From Mycolicibacterium sp. (lineage in GTDB: Bacteria; Actinomycetota; Actinomycetes; Mycobacteriales; Mycobacteriaceae), in contig NZ_JAFMJZ010000002.1 in NCBI RefSeq assembly GCF_017853185.1, positions 1 through 64,000 on the forward strand: a DNA stretch of 64,000 nucleotides, read 5' to 3'. Shown here piece after piece: positions 51,767 through 60,427 of this stretch. Every line of letters starts with the position of its first letter. Positions within the stretch are counted from its first letter, which is position 1. A program made the translations under genes and the position numbers. The notes beneath the pieces were generated by a model. The model saw only the letters and a program-made list of their open reading frames with translations, made no database searches and was not told the DNA's origin.

Positions 51767-51944
51767 GGTCGAAACAAGTTTGCCGCGGCTTGTGCCGCCG
51801 GCCCGTAATCGCCGGGACCGAGGATCTAGTCCTCACATCGCTCCCAGGATTCATTCCGCTTCGTCCGCAACCCCGCAACGATTGACTGACGGGTGAGTCA
51901 TTACCCGTTCAGGCCCCGCGCTGAGGGGTCAGGGAGGACGCACG

Positions 51945-52148
51945 ATGATTGGTTTCACATAGCTGAGTGTTCTTGTGGCACCGGCGCTTTGGATCTTTCT
52001 TGTCGACCGTCAGCCGCATCGCACCCGGCATTTGGAGCCGATCGTGACCCCGAGTCCGTTCACGGCGGCGGAACCGGTCGCCACCGTCCGCCCGATTCCG
52101 GTGGTCCCGGTGCAGGCCCGGCGGGAGTCGCCTCCCATCGCGGCCTGA
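51945..52148 (+). pseudogene. small membrane-protein frame broken by an in-frame TAG
   Basis: GGGAGGA lies eight bases before ATG 51945, which reads MIGFT and then TAG (51960). The same frame stays open to 52148 as LSVLVAPALWIFLVDRQPH..., which continues a hydrophobic span into a basic, Pro-rich tail with G/C-biased third positions. Together this looks like a ~67-residue single-span protein with a nonsense mutation at codon 6. Alternatively translation restarts at GTG 51975 (57 residues), or a short leader peptide is made. No homologue is recognised. Confidence 0.45.
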
Positions 52149-52169
52149 ATCGGCTCCCCGACGGGTTCG

Positions 52170-52188
52170 CCAAGTTAGGCTAACCTGA
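52170..52188. promoter_or_regulatory. candidate IdeR iron box
   Basis: CCAAGTTAGGCTAACCTGA matches the mycobacterial iron box TTAGGTTAGGCTAACCTAA at 15 of 19 positions, with the core TTAGGCTAACCT exact. It lies 132 bp before the STAS gene start and just after the broken small frame. Confidence 0.55.
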
Positions 52189-52319
52189 TTAGGTCGCGCA
52201 GTAGTTACGCGCAGTTGCGTCGCAAGAAGGTCGACGTTGCATCAGCAAAATTCCTTGCCGGTTTCAGACGGAAGCCTTGCAGGAAATACGGCGCCCCCTG
52301 GGGGCGTGAAACCAATGAG

Positions 52320-52718
52320 GTGTGGATCTTGGAACCACGAATTCCCGCGACGCACAGCGTCGCTACAGCGCCCAATGTCGGCTGTGTCATCAGCGAGGAG
52401 TGGGTCGACCGCGCGGTGGTCATCCGCGTCGCCGGAGTACTGGACATGCTGACCTCACCGCAACTCGAGGTCGCTGTCGCCGCATCGCTGCTGAAGATGC
52501 CGTCGGCGATCATCGTCGATCTCACCGATGTGGACTTCTTGGCCTCGGCCGGGATGGGGGTCCTGGTGGCCGCTCGCGACCAGGCGGCCTCGACTGCGAA
52601 GTTCGGGGTCGTCGCCGACGGCCCGGCCACCAGCCGGCCTCTGACGATGGTGGGTTTGGCCGACCTGCTCGGTTTGCACCGGACCCTGGACGAGGCCCGC
52701 GCCGCATTGGGCGAGTAA
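52320..52718 (+). CDS. STAS-domain anti-anti-sigma factor
   Basis: A ~132-residue STAS protein. The start is uncertain: GTG 52320 (MWILEPRIPATHS) is my choice, while the track begins at a less likely TTG. The fold is complete: VDRAVVIRVAGVLDMLTSPQLEVAVAASL, AIIVDLTDVDFLASAGMGVLVAARDQ (with the phospho-acceptor Ser in FLASAGM), KFGVVADGP. Such proteins bind a kinase anti-sigma factor when unphosphorylated. The next gene encodes just such a kinase. Confidence 0.88.
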   Translation: MWILEPRIPATHSVATAPNVGCVISEEWVDRAVVIRVAGVLDMLTSPQLEVAVAASLLKMPSAIIVDLTDVDFLASAGMGVLVAARDQAASTAKFGVVADGPATSRPLTMVGLADLLGLHRTLDEARAALGE

Positions 52719-52750
52719 CGAGCCGACGGTGCGGGTATACGCATCAGGCG

Positions 52751-53206
52751 ATGACCTCACCACTTGATCGGGATCCGGGTACCCGGTTCGTCCGCCGCGA
52801 TCTGCCTGCGGATGCGCCGAACGTTGCGGTGGCACGCGCCGATTTCACGCGCTGGCTCCGTAGTGTCAGCGTGGGGGAGGCCCGGCTGTGCGATGTGGTG
52901 CTCGCGGTCAATGAGGCGATGGCCAACATTGCTGAATTCGCCTATCTCGGCACGACGGGCGGCACCTGTGACGTGGAAGCCGCCTATGACAGGGCCGCCC
53001 GGGTGCTGACGGTGACGGTCAGTGATCAGGGTCAGTGGCGCGAACCCGACCCGACCTGTCCGCAGCGTCATCGCGGCAGGGGAATTCCGCTGATGCGGAC
53101 CCTGTCCGACGCATTCATCATCGACACGTCGGCGCTGGGCACCAGCGTCTGCATGCGATTCGATCACGTGGAGGCCAGCATGCGCATTGGGGCCGGGGCC
53201 TGCTGA
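52751..53206 (+). CDS. RsbW-type anti-sigma factor/serine kinase
   Basis: A 151-residue HATPase_c protein from ATG 52751; the track's longer version is out of the STAS frame. N box VNEAMANIAEFAYLG, G1 box VSDQGQWREP (DQGQW where DxGxG is common), G2 box HRGRGIPLMRTLSD. It should bind ATP, hold a sigma factor and phosphorylate the STAS partner encoded 32 bp upstream. No sigma-factor gene is adjacent, so its target is unknown. Confidence 0.88.
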   Translation: MTSPLDRDPGTRFVRRDLPADAPNVAVARADFTRWLRSVSVGEARLCDVVLAVNEAMANIAEFAYLGTTGGTCDVEAAYDRAARVLTVTVSDQGQWREPDPTCPQRHRGRGIPLMRTLSDAFIIDTSALGTSVCMRFDHVEASMRIGAGAC

Positions 53207-53617
53207 TCAGGCCGGCTGATACTGCAGCAGGGTCACGCCGTCCTCGGGGCAGTCGAGGAACACCGGGCGCACGCGCATGCCTACCGAAAGCTGTGCCGGC
53301 TCGACATTGACGATCTCAGTCGCGAACCGCGGCCCCTCATCCCACTGCACGACCGCCAGCAGCTGCGGGACGTGTTCGGCGAAATGGGCGGCCACCGGCC
53401 GGTAGGCCACCGTGAAGGTGTAGATCGAACCTGCTCCGGAGATCTCCCGCCACTCCAGATCATCGGCGAGCGTTCCCGGTGCCAGCACCCGCGGGTAGAA
53501 CACGTAACGTCCCGACGAAGGGGAGTACTGGATGCGAATCCTGTGCTCTGCCAACGCATCCCAGAACGGCTGCGTGGTCGGAGTGGGAATCGGCATCGGC
53601 CTGCTCAGGGCGCCCAT
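53207..53617 (-). CDS. DUF35 OB-fold protein without zinc cysteines
   Basis: A 136-residue DUF35 (ChsH2-like) protein. The N-terminal rubredoxin-like ribbon is present in outline (HRIRIQYSPSSGRYVFYPRVLAPG) but all four cysteines are replaced. The OB-fold follows (WREISGAGSIYTFTVAYRPVAAHFAEHVPQLLAVVQWDEGPRFATEIVNVEPAQLSVGMRVRPVF). DUF35 proteins pair with thiolase-like proteins in CoA chemistry. It is translated right after the thiolase-like gene (stop and start three bases apart). Confidence 0.86.
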   Translation of the reverse strand: MGALSRPMPIPTPTTQPFWDALAEHRIRIQYSPSSGRYVFYPRVLAPGTLADDLEWREISGAGSIYTFTVAYRPVAAHFAEHVPQLLAVVQWDEGPRFATEIVNVEPAQLSVGMRVRPVFLDCPEDGVTLLQYQPA

Positions 53618-53618
53618 A

Positions 53619-54830
53619 TCAGTCGCCCTCCAGGACGAGGGTGGTCTGCTCGGACAGGATTCCGCCGTTGCCGGAGACGAACGCCCGGTTGCAGTCCGCC
53701 ACCTGGGTCGCCCCGGCGCGCCCCATGATCTGGCGAGTGGCGTCGCACACGTGGTGCATGCCGCCGGCCAGGCCGGCCTGGCCGTACCCCAACTGCCCGC
53801 CGGCGGTGTTCATCGGGAAGTCGCCGCGGAAGGTCAGGTCGTGGCCGGCGACGAATTCCATCCCCTTGCCCTTCTCGCAGAACCCGGCGTCCTCAAGGCT
53901 GAGCAGAGCGGTGATCGTGTAGCAGTCATAGATCGAGGCCATGTCCATATCGGCCGGTGTCAGACCGGCCATCGAGAACGCCGAGTGCGCCGCTTTGATC
54001 ATCGGGGTCGCCAGCAGGTCCTCGGCGTAGGTGGACATCTTGTAAGGCACCCGCTCGCCGAATCCCTTGACCCACACCGGCCGTCGTTGTGACTTGCGGG
54101 CCAACTCGGCGCTGGTCACCAGCACACCGGCCCCGCCCATCACCGGCATCACGATCTCCAGCATGTGCAACGGGGAGGCGATCACCGGGCTGCTGAGGAC
54201 GTCGTCGACGGTGATCGGGGTGTCCTGGAACACCGCTCCCGGGGTGTGGTTGGCATTGACCCGCTGATCGACGGCGATCTTGGCCATCGCCCGCTCGTCG
54301 TAACCGTAGGTCGCGCCGTAGAGGGTGGCCACCTGGCCGTAGGGGCCGTTCTGGCCGAGGTTGCCGTAGGGGATCTCGAATTCGGCCTGCGGCGAGCCGT
54401 ACCGGTTGCTCGAGGCGCCGAAGTGCAGCATGTCGCCGAAGTCCGGTGGTCTCTTCTCGGTCATCGGGGTCAGCGGTGTGCCCGGGATCACGCACAGCAC
54501 GGCGTTGCACAGGCCCAGTTCGATCGCGGCGGCCGCCCGCCACACCATGGCCGCCGCGCTGGCTCCGCCGAGGTCGACCATCTCCGCGAAGTTGGCCCGC
54601 ACGCCGAGGTACTCGATGATCGTCGAGGGGACGAAGATCTGGGATTCCTGCAGGTAACTGGTGCAGATACCGTCGACCTCGGTGGCCGGCAGCCCGGCGT
54701 CCTCGCAGACCGCGGCCGCCAGCCGGGCCCACTGCTCGAGGGTGAACTCAGGTGGCCCGGTGGGACGGCGGGTGGCGGGCAGTTCGACGAACCCGACGAT
54801 TGCCGCTTCGCCCCTAAGGCCCATGGTCAA
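53619..54830 (-). CDS. thiolase-like lipid-transfer protein, catalytic residues replaced
   Basis: A 403-residue thiolase-fold protein of the SCP-x/Ltp branch (EAAIVGFVELP, EVDGICTSYLQES, MGGAGVLVTSAELA, IYDCYTITALLSLEDAGFCEKGKG). The nucleophilic Cys position reads VDLGGASAA, the usual GHP His motif reads GYGQAGLAGG, and the second Cys region reads VSGNGGILS. So it is not a classical thiolase. With the adjacent DUF35 protein it resembles Ltp2-ChsH2-type retro-aldolases of steroid side-chain breakdown. The substrate is not known. Confidence 0.86.
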   Translation of the reverse strand: MTMGLRGEAAIVGFVELPATRRPTGPPEFTLEQWARLAAAVCEDAGLPATEVDGICTSYLQESQIFVPSTIIEYLGVRANFAEMVDLGGASAAAMVWRAAAAIELGLCNAVLCVIPGTPLTPMTEKRPPDFGDMLHFGASSNRYGSPQAEFEIPYGNLGQNGPYGQVATLYGATYGYDERAMAKIAVDQRVNANHTPGAVFQDTPITVDDVLSSPVIASPLHMLEIVMPVMGGAGVLVTSAELARKSQRRPVWVKGFGERVPYKMSTYAEDLLATPMIKAAHSAFSMAGLTPADMDMASIYDCYTITALLSLEDAGFCEKGKGMEFVAGHDLTFRGDFPMNTAGGQLGYGQAGLAGGMHHVCDATRQIMGRAGATQVADCNRAFVSGNGGILSEQTTLVLEGD

Positions 54831-54992
54831 TTCCCATAGCGCACATTGTGCAGGCCGACGCCGCGCAGCCCCGGCAGTTCAACATTCACGCCTGGTGATT
54901 CACGAATTGTTTTTATGTCTTCTCTATGAAGTTCTCGAAGTCACCCGGGTTCGCTCCTAGCCTCGGAAGTACCAACCGAAAGGAGCGACACC

Positions 54993-55253
54993 ATGACGAT
55001 CTCCCTGCTCACCCCGGCCGTTCTCGCCGGAGCCCTGGCGGCGGCAGCCATCGCCCTCGCACCCGCCGCCGCCGCGGACAACCCCTCGCGTGGTTGCGCC
55101 AAGGGGGCGAGTTGCTCGCAACCGGTGGCCCCGCAGAAGTCGGCCAAACAAACCGACGTGCCGAAGGGCTGGAGCAACGAGGCGCAGTTCTCGCGACCGG
55201 GCGTCAACCCGTTCGGCGCGGGCCCGAAGCCGCCCCTGCTGGCGCTGGAATAG
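54993..55253 (+). CDS. small secreted protein
   Basis: An 86-residue protein from ATG 54993 with AAAGGAG upstream and a TAGCCT -10 at 54958. Signal peptide PAVLAGALAAAAIALAPAAAADN (cut near residue 28). The ~58-residue mature part has two cysteines (GCAKGASC) and is Pro/Lys-rich. No known family recognised. The upstream region is unusually AT-rich for this genome (TTGTTTTTATGTC). Confidence 0.75.
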   Translation: MTISLLTPAVLAGALAAAAIALAPAAAADNPSRGCAKGASCSQPVAPQKSAKQTDVPKGWSNEAQFSRPGVNPFGAGPKPPLLALE

Positions 55254-55277
55254 CGCCGGCAGGCGCGGCGCAACCGG

Positions 55278-55775
55278 TCACACCGCGTTGAGGTAGCGGC
55301 GCGTCACCGCCTGCTGCGCCAGTCGCAGCACCGGCGCTCCGAGCCGGCTCCACCACACCGCCGGCACTGAGAACGCGGCGACCTCTGCGTAGACGCCGTC
55401 ATCGGCGGGGTCGTAGCGCACCGCGAACAACTCCTCACCGCGGACCGCGTGCCCGGGCAGGCTGCCGTAGGCGAAGCCCCGATGGTTCGGCTGGTCGATG
55501 ACGTAGACCACCCGGCACGGCGCCGGGAACGGCCCGAGCCGGCCCAGCACGTCGACACCTTCCCCGGCCACCTCGCTGGTCGCCGCCACCCGTACCCCTG
55601 CGCCGCGCAGCATCCCGTAGCGCATGACGGACTCGGCGGCCCGCTCGAAGCGCGCACGTCCACTGCCGATCCGCTTGGTCGCCGTCAACTGCCGGTATCC
55701 GGCGGGCATCGCCCCGGCGGTCGCGCCGACTTCGGGATAGGTCAGCGCCGATCCGGCCAAGTCGGAGAGTCTCAC
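55278..55775 (-). CDS. DUF1990 protein
   Basis: A 165-residue DUF1990 protein (Rv2616-like) from GTG 55775 (VRLSDLAGSALTYPEVGAT); the track adds 136 spurious residues. Family parts: LTYPEVGATAGAMPAGYRQL, RFERAAESVMRYGMLRGAGVRV, VYVIDQPNHRGFAYGSLPGHAVRGEELFAVRYD. Similar in outline to START/polyketide-cyclase-like proteins; the function is unknown. Divergent from the PGPGW membrane gene, 30 bp between starts. Confidence 0.84.
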   Translation of the reverse strand: MRLSDLAGSALTYPEVGATAGAMPAGYRQLTATKRIGSGRARFERAAESVMRYGMLRGAGVRVAATSEVAGEGVDVLGRLGPFPAPCRVVYVIDQPNHRGFAYGSLPGHAVRGEELFAVRYDPADDGVYAEVAAFSVPAVWWSRLGAPVLRLAQQAVTRRYLNAV

Positions 55776-55805
55776 GTGCCCACCCTGCCACGTAATGTCG
55801 GCCTC

Positions 55806-56219
55806 ATGGCCCGCCTCACGCAGCACCTTGCACACCGCAGGGAGCGGTTGCGCGGCCGCCCGGTGGCCGACTTCATCTACCGGGTGGCCGTCGGCATCGT
55901 CGGCTTCGGGGTGCTGGCCACCGGTATCGCCGCCATCCCGTACCCGGGCCCGGGGTGGGCCATCGTGTTCGTCGGGCTGGCCATCCTGGCTTCGGAGTTC
56001 TACTGGGCGCACCGCACGCTGGCCTTCACCCGGCGCCGCTACGACAGCGCCATGAGCTGGTATCGCCGTCAGGCGTGGTGGGTCCAAGCGCTCGGCGCGC
56101 TGTTCACCGCTGCGGTCATGGTGGCCACGTTGTGGATGTTCGGTGCACTGGCTTGGGTTGCGAAGCTGGTCGGTCTGTATCACCCGGCTCTGGACAGCCC
56201 GATCGGCCTCGGGGCCTGA
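55806..56219 (+). CDS. PGPGW/TIGR02611 membrane protein
   Basis: A 137-residue membrane protein (Rv2617c-like) from ATG 55806. It has the family hallmark IPYPGPGWAIVFVGLAILASEFYWA, with spans at about residues 27-47 and 48-66 and a third near residues 98-120 (ALGALFTAAVMVATLWMFGALAW). The track start adds 119 residues. Function unknown. It precedes thrS by 54 bp. Confidence 0.85.
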   Translation: MARLTQHLAHRRERLRGRPVADFIYRVAVGIVGFGVLATGIAAIPYPGPGWAIVFVGLAILASEFYWAHRTLAFTRRRYDSAMSWYRRQAWWVQALGALFTAAVMVATLWMFGALAWVAKLVGLYHPALDSPIGLGA

Positions 56220-56273
56220 TCTGCCGCCCCGATAGCATTAGCCCGACCGTTCACCTACCGAAAGAGACCGCTG

Positions 56274-58325
56274 ATGAGCGCCGCCGTCGAACCCGTCTCA
56301 GTGGCCCCGGTGCGGGTCCCGGCCGGGACCACCGCGGGTGCCGCTGTGCGCGAGGCCGGTCTGCCCAATCGCGGGGAGCCGGACGCGATCGTCGTGGTCC
56401 GCGACGCCGAGGGCAAACTGCGTGACCTGAGCTGGGTTCCGGACTCCGACGCCGAGGTGGTCCCGGTTGCCGCCGACACCGAGGACGGCCGCAGCGTCAT
56501 CCGGCACTCGGCCGCCCACGTGCTCGCCCAGGCCGTCCAGGAACTGTTCCCGGCCGCCAAGCTCGGCATCGGACCGCCCATCACCGACGGTTTCTACTAC
56601 GACTTCGACGTGCCGGCGGCCTTCACCCCCGAGGACCTCGAAAAGCTCGAGAAGCGGATGAAGGCCATCGTCAAGGACGGTCAGCTGTTCTCGCGCCGGG
56701 TCTACGAGTCCAAGGATCAGGCCCGCGCCGAACTCGCGAGTGAGCCCTACAAGCTCGAACTGATCGACGACAAGTCCGGCGACGCCGACGTGATGGAGGT
56801 CGGCGGCGACGAACTGACCGCCTACGACAACCTCAATCCGCGCACCCGCGAACGGGTTTGGGGCGATCTGTGCCGCGGCCCGCACTGCCCGACCACCAAA
56901 TACATCCCGGCCTTCAAGCTGACCCGCAGTTCGGCCGCGTACTGGCGCGGCAACCAGGCCAACGCCAGCCTGCAGCGCATCTACGGCACCGCCTGGGAAT
57001 CCCAGGAGGCCCTGGACCGTCATCTCGAACTCATCGAGGAGGCGCAGCGCCGCGACCACCGCAAGCTCGGTGTCGAACTGGATCTGTTCAGCTTCCCCGA
57101 CGAATTGGGTTCGGGCCTACCGGTTTTCCACCCCAAGGGCGGAATCGTGCGCCGGGAGTTGGAGGAGTACTCGCGGCAGAAGCACATCCAGGCCGGCTAC
57201 GAGTTCGTCAACACCCCCCACATCACCAAGGAACAGCTCTACATCACCTCGGGCCACCTGGAGTGGTACGCCGACGGCATGTTCCCGCCGATGCACATCG
57301 ACGCCGAATTCGACGAGAACGGCGCGCTGCGCAAACCCGGCCAGGACTACTACCTCAAGCCGATGAACTGCCCGATGCACCACCTGATCTTCCGGTCCCG
57401 GGGCCGTTCCTACCGTGAACTTCCGTTGCGGCTCTTCGAATTCGGCACCGTCTACCGCTACGAGAAGTCCGGCGTGATCCACGGCCTGACCCGGGTGCGA
57501 GGTATGACCCAGGACGACTCGCACATCTACTGCACCCGTGAGCAGATGCGCGACGAGTTGGCCTCGCTGCTGCAATTCGTGCTCGACCTGCTGGGGGACT
57601 ACGGGCTCAACGACTTCTATCTGGAACTGTCCACCAAGGACCCGCAGAAGTACGTCGGCTCCGACGACCTGTGGGAGGAGGCCACCGAGACTTTGCGCGA
57701 GGTTGCCGAGTCCAGCGGCCTGACCCTGGTTCCGGATCCGGGCGGTGCGGCGTTCTACGGCCCGAAGATCTCGGTGCAGGTGCGCGACGCGCTGGGCCGA
57801 AGCTGGCAGATGTCGACCATCCAGCTGGACTTCAACATGCCGGAGCGGTTCGAACTGGAGTACACCGCCTCGGATGGGTCGCGCCAACAGCCCGTTTTGA
57901 TCCACCGTGCCTTGTTCGGATCGATCGAGCGGTTCTTCGGCATCCTCACCGAGCATTACGCCGGGGCGTTCCCGGCCTGGCTGGCCCCCGTCCAGGTGGT
58001 CGGCATCCCGGTCGCCGAAGGTCACGTCGCCTACCTGGAAGGCCTTGTCGCCGAACTGAAGTCGCACGGCGTGCGCGCCGAGGTCGACGCCAGTGACGAT
58101 CGGATGGCCAAGAAGATCGTCAACGCGACCAACCAGAAGGTGCCGTTCATGCTGCTGGCGGGGGACAAGGACGTCGAGGCCGGCGCGGTCAGCTTCCGGT
58201 TCGGCGACCGCACCCAGATCAACGGCGTGCCCCGGGAGAAGGCCGTCGCCGCGATCCGGGCCTGGATCGCCGACCGCGAGAACGACACTCCCACAGCCGA
58301 ATCGGTGAAGGTCAGCGGTGACTGA
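56274..58325 (+). CDS. thrS: threonyl-tRNA synthetase
   Basis: Class II aminoacyl-tRNA synthetase. 683 residues: TGS domain ([20 protein letters not shown]), editing domain ([17 protein letters not shown] with the His pair), motif 1-3 core ([51 protein letters not shown] with zinc Cys, [13 protein letters not shown]), and anticodon-binding C-terminus ([20 protein letters not shown]). No T-box leader fits in the short upstream gap. First gene of the PIM operon. Confidence 0.97.
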   Translation: MSAAVEPVSVAPVRVPAGTTAGAAVREAGLPNRGEPDAIVVVRDAEGKLRDLSWVPDSDAEVVPVAADTEDGRSVIRHSAAHVLAQAVQELFPAAKLGIGPPITDGFYYDFDVPAAFTPEDLEKLEKRMKAIVKDGQLFSRRVYESKDQARAELASEPYKLELIDDKSGDADVMEVGGDELTAYDNLNPRTRERVWGDLCRGPHCPTTKYIPAFKLTRSSAAYWRGNQANASLQRIYGTAWESQEALDRHLELIEEAQRRDHRKLGVELDLFSFPDELGSGLPVFHPKGGIVRRELEEYSRQKHIQAGYEFVNTPHITKEQLYITSGHLEWYADGMFPPMHIDAEFDENGALRKPGQDYYLKPMNCPMHHLIFRSRGRSYRELPLRLFEFGTVYRYEKSGVIHGLTRVRGMTQDDSHIYCTREQMRDELASLLQFVLDLLGDYGLNDFYLELSTKDPQKYVGSDDLWEEATETLREVAESSGLTLVPDPGGAAFYGPKISVQVRDALGRSWQMSTIQLDFNMPERFELEYTASDGSRQQPVLIHRALFGSIERFFGILTEHYAGAFPAWLAPVQVVGIPVAEGHVAYLEGLVAELKSHGVRAEVDASDDRMAKKIVNATNQKVPFMLLAGDKDVEAGAVSFRFGDRTQINGVPREKAVAAIRAWIADRENDTPTAESVKVSGD

Positions 58326-58863
58326 CGAGATTCGGGACACGGGAGTGGGGGTCCCGGATCGGCTGGCGCGGCTGTGGACGCCGTACCGGATGAACTACAT
58401 CGTCGAGTCGCCCAAGTTTGGCGGCACGAAAGGATCGTCACAGCCGTTCACCGACATCCCCACCATGTCCGACGAAGAGGGGCTGGTGGTGGCCCGCGGC
58501 GAACTGGTCTACGCGGTGCTCAACCTCTACCCGTACAACCCCGGCCACCTGATGGTGGTGCCCTACCGGCAGGTCGCCGAACTCGAGGACCTCACGCCCG
58601 AGGAGAGCGCGGAGTTGATGGCGTTCACCCAGAAGGCGATCCGGGTGATCAAGTCGGTGTCGCGGCCCGACGCGTTCAACGTCGGCCTCAACCTCGGAAA
58701 GTCCGCCGGCGGTTCGCTGGCCGATCATCTGCACATGCACGTGGTTCCGCGCTGGTCCGGCGACGCCAATTTCATCACCGTGGTGGGCCAGACCAAGATG
58801 ATCCCGCAATTGCTGCGCGACACCAGGACCCTGCTCGCCGACGAGTGGGCCAACCAGCCGTGA
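58318..58863 (+). CDS. HIT-family Ap4A phosphorylase-like protein
   Basis: A 181-residue HIT protein (Rv2613c-like), GTG start overlapping the thrS stop by 8 bp. The HIT triad is in [11 protein letters not shown]. Other parts: [49 protein letters not shown]. The M. tuberculosis homologue is described as an Ap4A phosphorylase, using phosphate to split Ap4A to ADP and ATP. Ap4A is a side product of aminoacyl-tRNA synthetases, which fits the link to thrS. Confidence 0.92.
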   Translation: MTDEIRDTGVGVPDRLARLWTPYRMNYIVESPKFGGTKGSSQPFTDIPTMSDEEGLVVARGELVYAVLNLYPYNPGHLMVVPYRQVAELEDLTPEESAELMAFTQKAIRVIKSVSRPDAFNVGLNLGKSAGGSLADHLHMHVVPRWSGDANFITVVGQTKMIPQLLRDTRTLLADEWANQP

Positions 58864-59504
58864 GCGACTTCTACCTGATGACCCGGGCGGCTTACGCCAA
58901 GATCAGCGGGCCGATCGCCAAGGCCGCACTGCGGGCCGGGCTGACCCCGGACACCGTGACGATCATCGGGACCGCCGGTTCGGTGCTGGCCTCTCTGACC
59001 CTCTTCCCGATCGGTCAGCTGTGGTGGGGCGCGGTCGCGGTGACATTCTTCGTGCTGGCCGACATGCTCGACGGTGCGATGGCCCGGGAACGTGGCGGCG
59101 GAACGCGATTCGGCGCCGTCCTCGACGCCACCTGTGACCGGATCAGCGACGGTGCGGTGTTCTGTGGCCTGCTGTGGTGGGCCGCCTTCGGACTGGACAG
59201 CCCGTCGCTGATGGTCGCGACCCTCATCTGTCTGGTCACCTCCCAGGTGATCTCCTACATCAAGGCCCGCGCCGAGGCCACCGGGCTGGACGGCGGCGGC
59301 GGGCTGATCGAGCGCCCTGAGCGTCTCGTCATCGTGCTCGCCGGCGCGGGTTTCTCGGGGCTCTTCGGGGTTCCGATGCTGTTCCACGGGGGGATGTGGC
59401 TGCTGGCGGTCGCCAGCCTGGTGACCGTCGGTCAGCGCCTGCACTCGGTGCGCAGTTCGCCGGGCGCGATCGACAAGATCACCCCGCCCGGAGGCGCCGG
59501 GTGA
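58860..59504 (+). CDS. pgsA1: phosphatidylinositol phosphate synthase PgsA1
   Basis: CDP-alcohol phosphatidyltransferase joining CDP-diacylglycerol and inositol 1-phosphate. 214 residues, GTG start in a TGA overlap. The catalytic motif DMLDGAMARERGGGTRFGAVLDATCD keeps all Asp/Gly residues. Five to six spans. It gives the lipid anchor for PIM, LM and LAM. It is followed by patA with a three-base overlap. Confidence 0.95.
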   Translation: MSDFYLMTRAAYAKISGPIAKAALRAGLTPDTVTIIGTAGSVLASLTLFPIGQLWWGAVAVTFFVLADMLDGAMARERGGGTRFGAVLDATCDRISDGAVFCGLLWWAAFGLDSPSLMVATLICLVTSQVISYIKARAEATGLDGGGGLIERPERLVIVLAGAGFSGLFGVPMLFHGGMWLLAVASLVTVGQRLHSVRSSPGAIDKITPPGGAG

Positions 59505-60427
59505 GCGAGCTCTCCGAGAACCTCAGCGACTGGGGCTACGCCGCGGGCTGGCGGTTGGTGCGGACGATGCCGGAACCGATGGCGCGCAGCGTATTTCGGA
59601 CCGGCGCTCGCTACGCCGCCCTCGGTGGGGGGCCGGATCAACTGCGCAAGAACCTGGCCCGGGTGATCGGCACCACGCCCGGTCGGGTGCCCCGTTCGCT
59701 GATGCGGGCGTCGCTGGCGTCCTATGCCCGGTACTGGCGTGAGGCCTTCCGGCTGCCGTCGATGGACCTCGCCCGATTGGCCGATCGGCTCGATCAGGTG
59801 TTCATCGGCGCCGAACACTTTGCGGCGGCGCATCAGGCCGGCCGTGGCGCGGTGATGGCGCTGCCGCACAGTGGCAACTGGGACATGGCCGGCGTGTGGC
59901 TGGCGCAGAACTACGGCACCTTCACCACGGTGGCCGAACGGCTCAAGCCGGAGTCGCTCTACGACCGCTTCATCGAATTCCGGGAGAGCCTCGGCTTCGA
60001 GGTGCTGCCGACCACCGGTGGGGACCGCCCGCCGATGGAGGTGCTCTCAGAGCGGTTGCGCGCCAACGGGTTCGTCTGCCTGATGGCCGATCGCGATCTT
60101 TCCCGGTCCGGGGTGCCGGTGCAGTTCTTCGGCGAGCCGACCCGGTTGCCCGCCGGCCCGGCGAAGCTGGCCATCGAGACCGGTGCGCCGCTGCATCCGG
60201 CGCACGTCTACTACGACGGCCCGGACTGCGTGGTACAGATCGACGAGGCCATCGACACCAGTTCCGGCGACGTCGGCCTGATCACCCAGGCGCTGGCTGA
60301 CCGGTTCGCGGTGAACATCGCCGCCCATCCCCAGGACTGGCACATGCTGCAGCCGCTGTGGCTGGCCGACCTGTCCGAGGAGCGTCGCGCCCGGCTGGCC
60401 GAAACGCCCCAGGAAGACCAGGCCTGA
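59501..60427 (+). CDS. patA: phosphatidylinositol mannoside acyltransferase PatA
   Basis: Peripheral membrane acyltransferase that adds palmitate to the mannose of PIM2. 308 residues from GTG 59501 (MSELSENLSDWGYAAGW); the track adds 35. The active-site motif is MALPHSGNWDMAG (HxxxxD). Further: VCLMADRDLSRSGVPVQFFGEP and HPAHVYYD. Overlaps pimA by one base, consistent with a single operon pgsA1-patA-pimA. Confidence 0.94.
   Translation: MSELSENLSDWGYAAGWRLVRTMPEPMARSVFRTGARYAALGGGPDQLRKNLARVIGTTPGRVPRSLMRASLASYARYWREAFRLPSMDLARLADRLDQVFIGAEHFAAAHQAGRGAVMALPHSGNWDMAGVWLAQNYGTFTTVAERLKPESLYDRFIEFRESLGFEVLPTTGGDRPPMEVLSERLRANGFVCLMADRDLSRSGVPVQFFGEPTRLPAGPAKLAIETGAPLHPAHVYYDGPDCVVQIDEAIDTSSGDVGLITQALADRFAVNIAAHPQDWHMLQPLWLADLSEERRARLAETPQEDQA

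Larger units (their letters stand above)
51767..52319. other. 550-bp stretch without an intact recognised gene
   Basis: This stretch follows tRNA-Val(CAC). It holds a small membrane-protein frame interrupted by TAG (51945-52148), an IdeR-box candidate (52170-52188) and about 130 bp of leader before the STAS gene. The track ORFs 51639-51896 and 51893-52183 look like shadows. Confidence 0.6.

Noticed and set aside
51893-52183. 96-residue ORF over the tRNA-STAS gap
   Set aside because: No ribosome site, Gly/His/Arg-rich shadow composition; the overlapping frame at 51945 looks better as coding sequence.
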